The notes: generated from the letters alone by a model not told the origin. 64,000 nt of DNA from Lentzea aerocolonigenes (GCF_000974445.1 NZ_BBOJ01000014.1:310001-374000), one strand, 5' to 3'. Shown: positions 32,678-42,216, counted from the stretch's first letter. Numbers and translations are program-made.

Positions 32678-34456
32678 ATGAGGAGAACCAAAGCACTTCC
32701 GGCGATCGCGCTGGTCGCCAGCGCGTCTCTCGTGCTGGGTGCCTGCGGTGGCGGCGGCGGGAGCAACAACGCCGACGGTGGCGACGCCACCGTCGCGGAC
32801 ATGGCGACCGCCCGCGGTGAGTCCGCGGATGGCTACACCGCGCCGGATACGAAGCAGAGCGACCAGGTCGTCGTGTCGACCGACAAGCCGTTCACCTCGT
32901 ACAACAACGCGACGGAGGACGCAAACCAGTCCTACAACACGTTCGCGCTGACGCTTGTTCAGCCTGGTGCGCATCTCATCAACGGCAACAACAAGGTCAT
33001 CCTGAACAAGGACGTCATGGACGGCATCGAGGTCACCTCGAAGTCGCCGCAGGTCGTGACCTGGAAGCTGAAGAAGGGCGTCACCTGGTCTGACGGCGAG
33101 GCCTGGGACTGCGACGACTTCTACATGGCGTGGTTCACGCAGAGCAACTCCGCCAAGAAGGCCGACGGCAGCAAGTTCTTCAAGCCGGCCGGCACGACCG
33201 GGTACGACCTGATGACCGGTGCGTGCAAGGACGACCAGACGTTCGTCGGCACCTTCTCGGCGCCGTACCCGGACTACGAGGACATGTTCAACACGGACGT
33301 CCTCCCGGCGCACATCCTCGAGAAGCAGACCGGCGTCGCCGACATCACCAAGGTGAACAAGGACAGCGCCGCCGCTGACATCCAGAAGGTCGCTGACTTC
33401 TGGAACGAGAAGTGGAACGGCTTCACCAAGGAGCTCATGCCGGGTGCGGGCACCTACGTGCTCACCGGTTTCGAGCCGAACCAGTCGGTGACGCTGGAGC
33501 GCAACCCCAAGTGGGTCGGCAAGCCCGGTGGTCCTGCGAAGATCATCCTGAAGGCGATCCCGGACCCGGTCGCGCAGGCGCAGGCGCTGGAGAACGGCGA
33601 GCTCGCCGTCAACTCCTTCGCCCAGCCGGACGCGAACGCGGCGACGAAGCTCAAGGGCCTCAACGCCCAGGGCGTGACGTTCGGCGCGGGCCCCGGCCTG
33701 TCGTTCGAGCACCTCGACCTGCAGATGAAGAACCCGGTTCTCGCCAAGGAAGAGATCCGCAAGGCCTTCTTCATGTGCGTGAAGCGTCAGGACATCATCG
33801 ACAAGCTCATCAGCGAGGTCCAGTCCGACGCCAAGCCGATGGGCAGCCTCATCTTCTTCCCGAAGGACGAGGGCTACAAGGACAACTACGCCGACAAGGC
33901 CAAGGGTGACCCGGCCGCGGCGAAGAAGATCCTCGGTGACGCGGGCTGGACGCAGGGTGCCGACGGCGTGTTCGCGAAGGACGGCGTGCGTGCCTCCTTC
34001 CGGATCAGCCACACCGACATCCCGCGTCGCAAGCAGACCGTCGAGCTGATCCAGGGCCAGTGCAAGGAAGCCGGCATCGAGGTCAAGGACGACACCGACC
34101 CGAACTTCCTCGACGAGCGCGTCTCCGCTGGTGACTACGACGTCGCGCTGTTCGCGTGGTCCGGCTCGCCGTTCAAGGGCGGCAAGAAGTCGATCTACGA
34201 GACCGGTGGTGGCCAGAACTGGCAGAACCTGTCCGTGCCGAAGGCCGACGAGGCCATGAAGCAGGCCGTCTCGCAGACGTCGATCTCCGACTCGCTGAAG
34301 AACTGGGCGGAGGCGGACGCGGCACTGGCCGACTCGTACGGCTCGCTGCCGCTGTTCCAGATGCCGAACATGTGGGCCTTCAAGGGGCTCGACCGCGTGT
34401 ACTTCCAGAGCTACTTCGGCGCGCTTTGGGACGCCAACGAGTGGCAGACCAAGTAA
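32678..34456 (+). CDS. Oligopeptide ABC transporter substrate-binding lipoprotein
   Basis: 592 aa from the ATG at 32678, 9 bases after TAGGAGGG. The signal ends at the lipobox LVLGAC, followed by a Gly/Asn linker. Family-5 features: WKLKKGVTWSDGEAWDCDDF, LPAHILEKQTG and GAGTYVLTGFEPNQSVTLER. It is the first gene of a five-gene import operon and a paralogue of the lipoprotein just upstream. It probably binds peptides, but family-5 proteins also bind nickel, heme or opines. Confidence 0.92.
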   Translation: MRRTKALPAIALVASASLVLGACGGGGGSNNADGGDATVADMATARGESADGYTAPDTKQSDQVVVSTDKPFTSYNNATEDANQSYNTFALTLVQPGAHLINGNNKVILNKDVMDGIEVTSKSPQVVTWKLKKGVTWSDGEAWDCDDFYMAWFTQSNSAKKADGSKFFKPAGTTGYDLMTGACKDDQTFVGTFSAPYPDYEDMFNTDVLPAHILEKQTGVADITKVNKDSAAADIQKVADFWNEKWNGFTKELMPGAGTYVLTGFEPNQSVTLERNPKWVGKPGGPAKIILKAIPDPVAQAQALENGELAVNSFAQPDANAATKLKGLNAQGVTFGAGPGLSFEHLDLQMKNPVLAKEEIRKAFFMCVKRQDIIDKLISEVQSDAKPMGSLIFFPKDEGYKDNYADKAKGDPAAAKKILGDAGWTQGADGVFAKDGVRASFRISHTDIPRRKQTVELIQGQCKEAGIEVKDDTDPNFLDERVSAGDYDVALFAWSGSPFKGGKKSIYETGGGQNWQNLSVPKADEAMKQAVSQTSISDSLKNWAEADAALADSYGSLPLFQMPNMWAFKGLDRVYFQSYFGALWDANEWQTK

Positions 34457-34487
34457 TTCGCCATAGCTGAAGTGCGCAACGCCTGAC

Positions 34488-34522
34488 CGGGCGGGGCCGG
34501 ACCACGAGTCCGGCCCCGCCCG
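34488..34522 (+). terminator. Intercistronic hairpin after the binding-protein gene
   Basis: A perfect 14-bp stem (34488-34501 with 34509-34522) with a 7-base loop and no T run. Such hairpins between the binding-protein and permease genes usually stabilise the first gene's mRNA and reduce read-through. Confidence 0.8.
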
Positions 34523-34550
34523 AGCCGGGTTGCCCCCTAGGAGCCCGCCC

Positions 34551-35549
34551 GTGATCCGCTACATCATCCGGCGCCTGCTGATCTCGATACCCATCCTGCT
34601 GATCGGCAGCTTCGCCTGTTACGTCCTCGTCGCCACCGCCGGCAACCCCCTGGCGGAAATGCGATTCCGGCCCGGCGTCACCGAAGCCGACATCAAGGCC
34701 GCTGAGATCTCCCTCGGTCTGGACAAGCCCGTCGTCGTCCGCTACTGGAACTGGCTCACCGACTTCATGAGCGGTGACTGGGGCCAGAGCATCGCCCTCG
34801 GCCAGGCCAAGACCGCCGTCTACCCCGCCGTCACGGACGCGCTGTGGACCACCGGTCGGCTCGTCATCGGTGCCGAACTGCTCGCTCTCACCCTGGGTGT
34901 CTCGGTCGGCGTGCTCGCCGCCGTGCGCCAGTACTCGATCTTCGACTACCTCGCCACCAGCACCGCGTTCCTCATGTTCTCGATGCCGATCTTCTGCGTC
35001 GCGGTCATCGTGAAGAACTACGGCATCCAGTTCAACAACGTCCTGGAGTCGATGGGGCTGGACCGCTGGCTCACCACCGCGGGTCCGCGGCCAGGTGGTT
35101 TCAGCGGCAGTTTCGGTGAAGTGATCTTCAAGTACACCGGTACGTTCCTGCTGCCGACCGTCGCGCTGATGCTGATCAGCTTCGCCGCGTACAGCCGGTT
35201 CGAACGCGCCTCCATGCTGGAGATCCTGCACTCGGACTTCGTGCGCACCGCACGGGCCAAGGGCATCTCGCAGAGCCGCGTGATCTTCCGTCACGCGTTC
35301 CGCAACGCCCTCATCCCCGTCGCCACGCTGTTCTCGCTGAACTTCGGTGCCGTGCTGTCCGGCGCGATCATCACCGAGACCGTGTTCGGCTGGGCCGGCA
35401 TGGGTACGCTGCTGGTGAACTCAGTGCGCCAGTTCGACCCGCCCATGCTGATGGGCTGGCTGATGGTCACCGCGACCTTGGTCGTGCTGTTCAACCTGAT
35501 CGCCGACGTCGTGTACGGCATCCTCGACCCTAGGATTCGCCTTGGCTAA
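34551..35549 (+). CDS. Oligopeptide ABC transporter permease (DppB/OppB type)
   Basis: 332 aa from the GTG at 34551 (MIRYIIRRLLISIPILLIGS), 9-10 bases after TAGGAG. Six membrane segments; the loop after the first helix contains FRPGVTEADIKAAEISLGLDKPVVVRY, and the permease motif is FVRTARAKGISQSRVIFRHA. The C-terminal part ends in VVYGILDPRIRLG, the normal end for this family. It pairs with the next permease. Confidence 0.94.
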   Translation: MIRYIIRRLLISIPILLIGSFACYVLVATAGNPLAEMRFRPGVTEADIKAAEISLGLDKPVVVRYWNWLTDFMSGDWGQSIALGQAKTAVYPAVTDALWTTGRLVIGAELLALTLGVSVGVLAAVRQYSIFDYLATSTAFLMFSMPIFCVAVIVKNYGIQFNNVLESMGLDRWLTTAGPRPGGFSGSFGEVIFKYTGTFLLPTVALMLISFAAYSRFERASMLEILHSDFVRTARAKGISQSRVIFRHAFRNALIPVATLFSLNFGAVLSGAIITETVFGWAGMGTLLVNSVRQFDPPMLMGWLMVTATLVVLFNLIADVVYGILDPRIRLG

Positions 35550-36474
35550 CATCAACCTGGCGTCCGAGGGCGGCGTGGTCAACAGCGCTCCCCAGTCCGA
35601 CTCGCACGAGTTCGACGCCACCAAGACCCGCACGCAGGGCCAGCTCGTCCTGCGGCGCTTCCTGCGTCACCGGCTCGCGATGGTGAGCCTCGGCGTCTTC
35701 GTCTTCCTCGTCCTCTTCGCGTTCGTGGGCCCGTTCATCTGGACCTACGACTTCGAGGACGTGTCCAGCAAGTCGTACCAGCCGATGAGCGGCACTCACC
35801 CGCTCGGCACCACCCAGGTCGGCAAGGACATGCTGGCGCTGCTCATGCGCGGCACCGGCTACTCGCTGCAGATCGCGCTGATCGTGGCCGCGCTGGCCAC
35901 GGCCATCGGCGTGACCTTCGGTGCCCTGGCCGGATATCTGCGCGGCTTCGTCGACACGGCGCTGATGCGCCTGGTCGACCTGCTGCTGATCATCCCGCAG
36001 ATCGCGGTCGCCGCGATCGTCGTCAAGGGCTTCTCCGGCAGCTGGTACGTCGTCGCGCTGGTGCTCGCCGCGTTCGCGTGGATGCAGATCGCCCGCATCA
36101 CGCGCGGTGAGACGCTGTCGCTGGCGCAGCGGGAGTTCATCGAGGCGGCGCGTGCCTGCGGTGCCTCCACTCCGCGCATCATCTTCAAGCACCTCGTGCC
36201 GAACATGATCGGCAGCATCACGGTCAACGCCACGCTGGCGATCGCGGCCGCGGTGCTCACCGAGGCCGCGCTGTCGTTCCTGGGACTGGGCGTCCAGCCC
36301 CCGGACACCTCGCTCGGCGTGATCGTGCTCGAGAACTACGGGCAGTTCCTGAACCGGCCGTGGCTGTTCTGGGGTCCGTTCATCGTGCTCGTGTCGCTTT
36401 CTCTCGCCGTCAACTTCATCGGTGACGGCCTGCGCGACGCGTTCGACCCGAGGCAGACGAAGGTGCGTGCCTGA
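35542..36474 (+). CDS. Oligopeptide ABC transporter permease (DppC/OppC type)
   Basis: 310 aa from a TTG start at 35542 that overlaps the previous gene by 8 bases. An N-terminal cytosolic tail of ~40 residues precedes six membrane helices. The permease motif is FIEAARACGASTPRIIFKHL. HPLGTTQVGKDMLALLMRG is the conserved entry segment of this subfamily. The end GLRDAFDPRQTKVRA is typical. Confidence 0.94.
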   Translation: MANINLASEGGVVNSAPQSDSHEFDATKTRTQGQLVLRRFLRHRLAMVSLGVFVFLVLFAFVGPFIWTYDFEDVSSKSYQPMSGTHPLGTTQVGKDMLALLMRGTGYSLQIALIVAALATAIGVTFGALAGYLRGFVDTALMRLVDLLLIIPQIAVAAIVVKGFSGSWYVVALVLAAFAWMQIARITRGETLSLAQREFIEAARACGASTPRIIFKHLVPNMIGSITVNATLAIAAAVLTEAALSFLGLGVQPPDTSLGVIVLENYGQFLNRPWLFWGPFIVLVSLSLAVNFIGDGLRDAFDPRQTKVRA

Positions 36475-37634
36475 TGACGAGTGTTTCCGAACTGTCGGAG
36501 GACTTCCTGCCCTCCAACACCACCGCACCGCTGCTCTCGGTCAAGGACCTGTCCGTCACGTTCCCGACCGACGACGGTGACGTCCGCGCCGTGCGCAACG
36601 TCTCGTTCGACCTCAACCCCGGCGACGTGCTGGGCATCGTCGGCGAGTCGGGCTCGGGCAAGTCGGTGTCCTCCATGGCGATCATGGGCCTGCTGCCCAA
36701 GAACGCGATCATCGAAGGCTCGATCCGCTACCGCGGCGAGGAGCTGAACGGCCGCACCTACAAGCAGATGCAGCCGTTCCGCAGCAAGCACATCTCGATG
36801 ATCTTCCAGGACCCGATGACGTCGCTGAACCCCGTCTACACCGTGGGGTGGCAGCTCGCCGAGACCTACCGCGCGCACCACAACGTCTCGAAGAAGGCGG
36901 CGTGGGCGAAGGCGGTCGAGGCGCTGGAGCTGGTGGGCATCCCGCAGCCGGACAAGCGCGCGGCCCAGTACCCGCACGAGTTCTCCGGCGGCATGCGGCA
37001 GCGCGTGGTCATCGCGATGGCGATCATCAACGACCCCAGCGTGATCATCGCCGACGAGCCGACCACCGCGCTCGACGTGACGGTGCAGGCCCAGATCCTC
37101 GACACCATGCTGCGGATCCAGACCGAGACCGACGCGGCGATCGTCATGATCACGCACGACCTCGGCGTGGTCGCGGGCATGGTCAACCGCGTGCAGGTGA
37201 TGTACGGCGGCACCGTGGTCGAGTCCGGCCCGGTGGACGACGTCTTCGAACGGCCGCGGATGCCTTACACCGTCGGCCTGCTGGGCTCGGTGCCGAACCC
37301 GTCCACGCTGGGCAAGAGGCTCACCCCGATCAAGGGCGCGCCGCCCTCGCTGGTGAACCTGCCGACCGGCTGCTCGTTCTCGCCGCGCTGCCCGCTCGTG
37401 GCCGACGTGTGCAACGAGTGGGAGCCGGAGCTGGAAGAGGCCGGTGCCAACCACAGCACGCGGTGCCACCGGTGGGAGCACCTCGCGACGATCGACCACC
37501 CCCAGAGGCTGTTCCTGCACGACGAGATCGGCACCGTGGAGAACCCGGCGGTGTTCGCCGCGGCCAACCCGGACGACTCGCTCGAGGTGACCGCCGTGCA
37601 CGGCACTCTGATCACGGATGAGGAGGCGAAGTGA
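36474..37634 (+). CDS. Oligopeptide ABC transporter ATP-binding protein (DppD/OppD type)
   Basis: 386 aa. Walker A is GESGSGKSVS, the Q loop MIFQDPMTSLNP, the signature FSGGMRQRVVIAMAI and Walker B VIIADEPTTALDV. The C-terminal oligopeptide/iron-sulfur-binding region has a Cys set: GCSFSPRCPLVADVC and a later RC. The ATG shares its A with the preceding stop. It has a ~50-residue C-terminal tail beyond the usual end. Confidence 0.95.
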   Translation: MTSVSELSEDFLPSNTTAPLLSVKDLSVTFPTDDGDVRAVRNVSFDLNPGDVLGIVGESGSGKSVSSMAIMGLLPKNAIIEGSIRYRGEELNGRTYKQMQPFRSKHISMIFQDPMTSLNPVYTVGWQLAETYRAHHNVSKKAAWAKAVEALELVGIPQPDKRAAQYPHEFSGGMRQRVVIAMAIINDPSVIIADEPTTALDVTVQAQILDTMLRIQTETDAAIVMITHDLGVVAGMVNRVQVMYGGTVVESGPVDDVFERPRMPYTVGLLGSVPNPSTLGKRLTPIKGAPPSLVNLPTGCSFSPRCPLVADVCNEWEPELEEAGANHSTRCHRWEHLATIDHPQRLFLHDEIGTVENPAVFAAANPDDSLEVTAVHGTLITDEEAK

Positions 37635-38623
37635 CCGCTCCGCTGCTGGAGGTCACCGACCTCGTCAAGGAGTTCCCCGTGCGCGGCAAGGGGATCATCC
37701 CGCGCAACATCGGCACCGTGCAGGCCGTGTCCGGCGTGTCGTTCTCGCTGAACCCCGGCGAGACGCTCGGCCTGGTCGGCGAGTCCGGCTGCGGCAAGTC
37801 CACGACCGGACGCGCGATCCTGCAGCTGCACAAGCCGACCTCGGGCTCGGTGAAGTTCGAGGGCCGCGAGCTGACGGCCATGAGCAACAAGCAGCTGCGG
37901 CCGCTGCGCAAGGACATCCAGATCGTCTTCCAGGACCCGTACGCGTCGTTGAACCCCAAGTGGCAGGTCAACGACATCATCGCGGAGCCGTTGCAGATCC
38001 ACGGTGTCGAAGGCGGCGTGCAGCGCAGGGTCAACGAGCTGCTGGAGCTCGTGGGCCTGAACCCCGAGCACCGCAACCGCTACCCGCACGAGTTCTCGGG
38101 CGGTCAGCGGCAGCGCATCGGCATCGCCCGCGCGCTGGCGCTGAACCCGCGGTTCATGGTGCTGGACGAGCCGGTGTCCGCTCTGGACGTCTCGGTGCAG
38201 GCCGGTGTCGTGAACCTGCTGGAGGAACTGCAGGAACGGCTCGGGCTCGCGTACCTGTTCGTGGCGCACGACCTCTCGGTGGTGCGGCACATCTCGGACC
38301 GTGTCGCGGTGATGTACCTCGGCAAGATCATCGAGATGGGCGAGCGCGAGACCATCTACAGCAGGCCGATGCACCCGTACACGCAGGCGCTGCTGTCGGC
38401 GGTGCCGATGCCGGATCCCAAGCAGGAGCGCAAGCGGCAGCGGATCGTGCTGACGGGTGACGTGCCGTCGCCGGTCAACCCGCCGTCGGGCTGCCGGTTC
38501 CGGACGCGGTGCTGGAAGGCGCAGGACATCTGCGCCACCGAGGAGCCGAAGCTGGAACTGCGTGGTGGGCCGGAAGGAACGTTGTCCGCGTGCCACTTCG
38601 CCGAGGAACGCTCGGTCGTTTAA
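37631..38623 (+). CDS. Oligopeptide ABC transporter ATP-binding protein (DppF/OppF type)
   Basis: 330 aa from the GTG at 37631, overlapping the previous gene in a GTGA. Walker A is GESGCGKST, the Q loop IVFQDPYASLNP, the signature FSGGQRQRIGIARAL and Walker B FMVLDEPVSALDV. The C-terminal Cys region is PPSGCRFRTRCWKAQDIC. It is the last gene of the operon and is followed by a strong terminator. Confidence 0.95.
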   Translation: MTAPLLEVTDLVKEFPVRGKGIIPRNIGTVQAVSGVSFSLNPGETLGLVGESGCGKSTTGRAILQLHKPTSGSVKFEGRELTAMSNKQLRPLRKDIQIVFQDPYASLNPKWQVNDIIAEPLQIHGVEGGVQRRVNELLELVGLNPEHRNRYPHEFSGGQRQRIGIARALALNPRFMVLDEPVSALDVSVQAGVVNLLEELQERLGLAYLFVAHDLSVVRHISDRVAVMYLGKIIEMGERETIYSRPMHPYTQALLSAVPMPDPKQERKRQRIVLTGDVPSPVNPPSGCRFRTRCWKAQDICATEEPKLELRGGPEGTLSACHFAEERSVV

Positions 38624-38653
38624 CCGTCTCGCTGACCAATCGAGATGGTTAGC

Positions 38654-38689
38654 AAAGGCCGCCTTTATCATCCGATGAAGGCGGCCTTT
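38654..38689 (+). terminator. Terminator of the oligopeptide ABC operon
   Basis: AAAGGCCGCCTT (38654-38665) pairs with AAGGCGGCCTTT (38678-38689), 12 bp perfect, followed by ACTCTTTT. The following promoter of mshB starts within its last bases. Confidence 0.9.
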
Positions 38690-38700
38690 ACTCTTTTCCA

Positions 38701-39537
38701 GTGACGCTGACTGCCCCACCACGGTTGCTCTTCGTGCACGCCCACCCGGACGACGAGAGTCTCTGGACCGGCGGCACCATCGCGCGCTACGCCTCGGCCG
38801 GCGCGCACGTCACGGTGGTCACCTGCACGCTGGGCGAAGAGGGCGAGATCATTCCGCCCGCGCTGGCGCACCTGGCCGCCGACGCCGCCGACCAGCTGGG
38901 CGGGTACCGCGTGGGTGAACTGAGATCGGCCTGCGCCGCACTCGGCGTGACCGACCACAGGTTCCTCGGCGGCATCGGACGCTGGCGCGACTCCGGCATG
39001 GTCGACGTGCCGTCCAACGCGCACCCGCGCGCGTTCGTCCAGGGTTCGCTCGACGACCAGACCGCCCAGCTGGTCGACATCCTGCGCGAGGTCAAGCCTC
39101 AGGTCGTCGTGAGCTACGACGCGTTCGGCGGCTACGGCCACCCGGACCACATCCGCGCGCACGAGATCACCGTGGCCGCGTGCGCCCAGGTGTCCGACGT
39201 CGATCGCGTCTTCTACGCGGTGACCTCCCGGGACGCCACGAAGGCCGGTGTGGCGGGGCTGGAGAACGTTCCGGAGGCGTTCCGGCTGCCGGAGCCAGGC
39301 GAGCTGCCGGTGACGCCGGATGAAGAGATCACAACGGTTGTGGACGTGTCCGAGCACCTGACGGCCAAGCGTCGTGCTTTGCGTGCACACTCGACGCAGG
39401 TCAGTGTGTGGGACGACGGGTACGCGTTGTCGAACAACATCGCGCAGCCGCTGGTCGGCGCGGAGTACTACGTGCTGGCGAAGGGGTCGGCGGACGGAGC
39501 GTCGACAGACCTGTTCGGAGGACTGGGTGACCGTTAG
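38701..39537 (+). CDS. mshB: N-acetyl-GlcN-Ins deacetylase (mycothiol biosynthesis)
   Basis: 278 aa metalloenzyme that deacetylates 1-D-myo-inosityl-2-acetamido-2-deoxy-alpha-D-glucopyranoside in mycothiol synthesis. The zinc motif AHPDDES (H15, D18) and the later GYGHPDHIRAH are present, as in the PIG-L family. RVFYAVTSRDATKAG and TTVVDVSEHLTAKRRALRAH match actinobacterial MshB. The GTG at 38701 has a TACTCT box 6 bases before it and no ribosome site. The same gene is followed by a small membrane protein in mycobacteria (Rv1170-Rv1171), as here. Confidence 0.94.
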   Translation: MTLTAPPRLLFVHAHPDDESLWTGGTIARYASAGAHVTVVTCTLGEEGEIIPPALAHLAADAADQLGGYRVGELRSACAALGVTDHRFLGGIGRWRDSGMVDVPSNAHPRAFVQGSLDDQTAQLVDILREVKPQVVVSYDAFGGYGHPDHIRAHEITVAACAQVSDVDRVFYAVTSRDATKAGVAGLENVPEAFRLPEPGELPVTPDEEITTVVDVSEHLTAKRRALRAHSTQVSVWDDGYALSNNIAQPLVGAEYYVLAKGSADGASTDLFGGLGDR

Positions 39538-39952
39538 CCGGCGAGTGTTCTTCCTGCTGCTCCTGTGCGTCGAGGCAGCAGTGCTCGCCGTGCTCGAAAC
39601 GTTCTTCCTGCCCGTCCGCTTCGACGGCACGCTGCTGCCGCGCCTGGGCGACTTCCCGTTCCCGATCACGATCGCGGTGGCCGTCGTCACGACGCCGGTG
39701 CTGGTGCAGTGGGCGGCCGCCCTGTCCGGACGGGTACTGGCCGCCGCCGCGCCGCTGATCGTGTGGTTCTTCACGATCTTCACGCTCGGCTTCCTAGAGC
39801 CCGGCGGCAACGGTCAGTTCCTGCTGGGCGACTGGCGCACGCTGCTGCTGATCGCGGGTGGCGCGCTGCCGGGGGCGATCGCCGTGGGGGCCGTCATGGC
39901 GCGCAACGCGGCCAACCGGCCCGGTCTCTACGAGACGGCCGGGATCCAGTAG
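39527..39952 (+). CDS. Small integral membrane protein next to mshB
   Basis: 141 aa with four hydrophobic helices (~6-25, ~43-62, ~67-87, ~105-125) and the aromatic/basic end ARNAANRPGLYETAGIQ. No enzyme motif is seen. The GTG at 39527 overlaps the mshB end by 11 bases, so the two are coupled. The position and size match the uncharacterised membrane protein that follows mshB in other actinobacteria. Its end overlaps the convergent acetyltransferase gene by 25 bases. Confidence 0.8.
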   Translation: MTVSRRVFFLLLLCVEAAVLAVLETFFLPVRFDGTLLPRLGDFPFPITIAVAVVTTPVLVQWAAALSGRVLAAAAPLIVWFFTIFTLGFLEPGGNGQFLLGDWRTLLLIAGGALPGAIAVGAVMARNAANRPGLYETAGIQ

Positions 39953-40650
39953 CGGTAGCGGTGGTGCTCGGTGCAGCCGAGCTCCTCGTACAGCCTGATC
40001 GCCGGCTCGTTGTGCTCGGCGACCTGGAGCACGCACGTCGTGGCGCCCTGCTCGAGGCCCCAGCCAGCCAGCTCGCCCATGAGGCGCCGTGCGAGGCCCT
40101 GGCGGCGGTGTGACGGCCGCACCGCGAGGCGGGCGACGTGCAGCACGTCCTCGACGACCGCGCCCCGCACGGCGGCGATCACCCAGCCGTTGTCGGTGAT
40201 GCTCGCGAAGCACACCCCGGGACCGCTTCCGAGCACGTGCCGCTGGGCGGCGGAAACCTCGGATCCGGCCGTGAGTTCCCACCATCCGGGAAGATCGCGA
40301 CTCTCCGCTACGCCGAGGGCGAACTTCTCGAGCGGACCGGTCATCACCAGCGACTCCGCGCCGCCGGGATGATCGAGATCGACGCGCCAGCCCGCGGCCT
40401 CGATCGCCCGCTCGTTCGCGGAGCCGTTCACGACGTGAGCCGTGGGTTTGATGCCGTGCTCGCGCGCGAACCCTTCTGCGACGGTCAAGGCCTGCTGGAT
40501 CGGCATTCCGGGATCACCGCTGGTCAGCGTGCTGTTGGCGCGGCCGGTGAAGCCGTCGGCAGCGCGCATCGACCAGTTTCCGAGCGGAACTTCTGCCAGG
40601 GCGGGCCATGCTCGCGCGCAGAGCGATTCCAGGTGATCCACGGTGTGCAC
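39928..40650 (-). CDS. GNAT-family N-acetyltransferase
   Basis: 240 aa from the GTG at 40650 (MHTVDHLESLCARAWPALAE), which follows GGGAGAGG at 9 bases. The acetyl-CoA loop is LAVRPSHRRQGLARRLMGEL, and the C-terminal strand has EHNEPAIRLYEELGCTEHHRYRYW. The N-terminal half (~1-115) is a second, degenerate GNAT-like fold, as in mycothiol synthase MshD, but the protein is shorter than MshD (about 300 aa). The acceptor is unknown. It lies near mshB but on the opposite strand, so a mycothiol role is only a possibility. Confidence 0.85.
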   Translation of the reverse strand: MHTVDHLESLCARAWPALAEVPLGNWSMRAADGFTGRANSTLTSGDPGMPIQQALTVAEGFAREHGIKPTAHVVNGSANERAIEAAGWRVDLDHPGGAESLVMTGPLEKFALGVAESRDLPGWWELTAGSEVSAAQRHVLGSGPGVCFASITDNGWVIAAVRGAVVEDVLHVARLAVRPSHRRQGLARRLMGELAGWGLEQGATTCVLQVAEHNEPAIRLYEELGCTEHHRYRYWIPAVS

Positions 40651-40795
40651 GCGTTCATCCTCTCCCGAGCACGTCTCAGCAGATGGAGTGACGTGGAACA
40701 CCGTGCAGCTAAGGCAAGCCTGACCGGGTGATACTCGAACGTGCCGCGTACTCTCCGGCTTGCGCGGTGTGGACCAGAGGAAGTTGGAGAGCGCA

Positions 40796-41122
40796 GTGAC
40801 CTATGTGATCGCCCAGCCGTGCGTGGACGTGCTCGACAAGGCGTGCATCGAAGAGTGCCCCGTCGACTGCATCTACGAAGGCGACCGGATGCTCTACATC
40901 CACCCCGACGAGTGCGTGGACTGTGGCGCGTGCGAGCCCGTGTGCCCGGTGGAAGCCATCTACTACGAGGACGACGTCCCCGACGAGTGGAAGGACTACA
41001 CCAAGGCGAACGCGGACTTCTTCAACGAGCTCGGCTCGCCCGGTGGCGCGTCGAAGGTCGGCAAGGTCAGCGCCGACCCCGAGTTCATCAAGGTGCTCGA
41101 GCCGCAGGCTGAGGGGCATTGA
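40796..41122 (+). CDS. fdxA: Seven-iron ferredoxin
   Basis: 108 aa from the GTG at 40796 (MTYVIAQPCVDVLDKACIEE). The clusters are marked by C9, C17, C21 (with CPVDCIYEG) for the 3Fe-4S centre and ECVDCGACEPVCPVEAIYYE for the 4Fe-4S centre. The C-terminal tail of ~45 residues is standard for actinobacterial FdxA/FdxC. It carries electrons in the cytosol. It directly precedes dapC with a 4-base overlap, an order also found in mycobacteria (Rv1177-Rv1178). Confidence 0.95.
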   Translation: MTYVIAQPCVDVLDKACIEECPVDCIYEGDRMLYIHPDECVDCGACEPVCPVEAIYYEDDVPDEWKDYTKANADFFNELGSPGGASKVGKVSADPEFIKVLEPQAEGH

Positions 41123-42216
41123 TCATTCAGCGCAGGGGCCCGGCACTGCCGGACTTCCCGTGGGACTCGCTGTCCGACCACGCCGCCAAGGCGCGCAAGC
41201 ACCCCGGTGGCGTGGTCGACCTGTCGGTCGGCACACCCGTCGACCCGGTCCCCGCGGTGATCCAGTCCGCGTTGTCGTCGGTCGCCGACGTTCCCGGTTA
41301 CCCGACCACCCACGGCACGCCGGAGCTGCGTGCGGCCTTCGTGGCCGCGGTGGAGCGCCGGTACGGGATCGTCGGGCTGTCCGCGGACGCGGTGCTGCCC
41401 ACGATCGGCTCCAAGGAGCTCGTGGCGTGGCTGCCGACCCTGCTCGGTGTGGGCCCTGGCGACATCGTGGCCGTGCCCTCCGTGGCGTACCCGACCTACG
41501 AGGTCGGCGCGCTGCTGGCGGGCGCTTCCGTCGTGCGCCTGGCCGACGGTGAGAAGCCCCCGGCCGGCACCCGGCTGGTGTGGCTGAACTCGCCGTCGAA
41601 CCCGACCGGACGCGTGTTGTCCGCGGCGCAGCTGCGTGACGCCGTCGCCGCCGCTCGCGAGGTCGGTGCCGTGGTGGCGTCGGACGAGTGCTACCTGGCT
41701 CTGCCGTGGGACTCCTCGCCCGTGTCGGTGCTGCATCCGTCCGTTGTGGACTCGTTCGACGGCGTGCTCGCCGTGCACTCGCTGTCGAAGTCGTCGTCGC
41801 TGGCGGGCTACCGCGCCGGGTTCATCACCGGTGACCCGGAGCTGATCTCGGACCTGCTGGAGCTCCGCAAGCACGCCGGGATGATCGTCCCGCGGCCGGT
41901 GCAGGAGGCCATGCGGGCGGCGTTGGAGGACGACGCGCACGTGGCCGAGCAGCGTGCCCGGTACCTCGCCCGGCGCGAGGTGCTGAAGCCCGCGCTGGAG
42001 GCGGCCGGGTTCACCGTGTCGCACTCCGAGGCGGGGCTGTACCTGTGGTCGTCACGCGGGGAGGACGCCTGGGAGACGATCTCCTGGCTGGCCGACCGCG
42101 GGATCCTGGCCGCTCCCGGCACGTTCTACGGGCCGGCAGGTGCTCAGCACGTGCGGATCGCGTTGACGGCCACCGACGAGCGGATCGCGGCGGCTGCCGA
42201 GCGCCTCAAGGTTTGA
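41119..42216 (+). CDS. dapC: N-succinyldiaminopimelate aminotransferase
   Basis: 365 aa from a TTG start overlapping fdxA. Class I/II aminotransferase: the substrate loop VDLSVGTPVDPVPAVIQSAL, cofactor-binding NSPSNPTGRV and DECYLALPW, and the PLP lysine in HSLSKSSSLAGYRAGF. It transfers the amino group to N-succinyl-2-amino-6-oxopimelate in the DAP/lysine pathway. Other steps of the same pathway, dapD and dapE, lie within the next 4 kb. The end overlaps the convergent gene by 11 bases. Confidence 0.94.
   Translation: MIIQRRGPALPDFPWDSLSDHAAKARKHPGGVVDLSVGTPVDPVPAVIQSALSSVADVPGYPTTHGTPELRAAFVAAVERRYGIVGLSADAVLPTIGSKELVAWLPTLLGVGPGDIVAVPSVAYPTYEVGALLAGASVVRLADGEKPPAGTRLVWLNSPSNPTGRVLSAAQLRDAVAAAREVGAVVASDECYLALPWDSSPVSVLHPSVVDSFDGVLAVHSLSKSSSLAGYRAGFITGDPELISDLLELRKHAGMIVPRPVQEAMRAALEDDAHVAEQRARYLARREVLKPALEAAGFTVSHSEAGLYLWSSRGEDAWETISWLADRGILAAPGTFYGPAGAQHVRIALTATDERIAAAAERLKV

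Noticed and set aside
39928..40650. Calling the acetyltransferase mycothiol synthase (mshD)
   Set aside because: It is 60 residues shorter than MshD and I cannot match MshD-specific motifs. Proximity to mshB alone is not enough.
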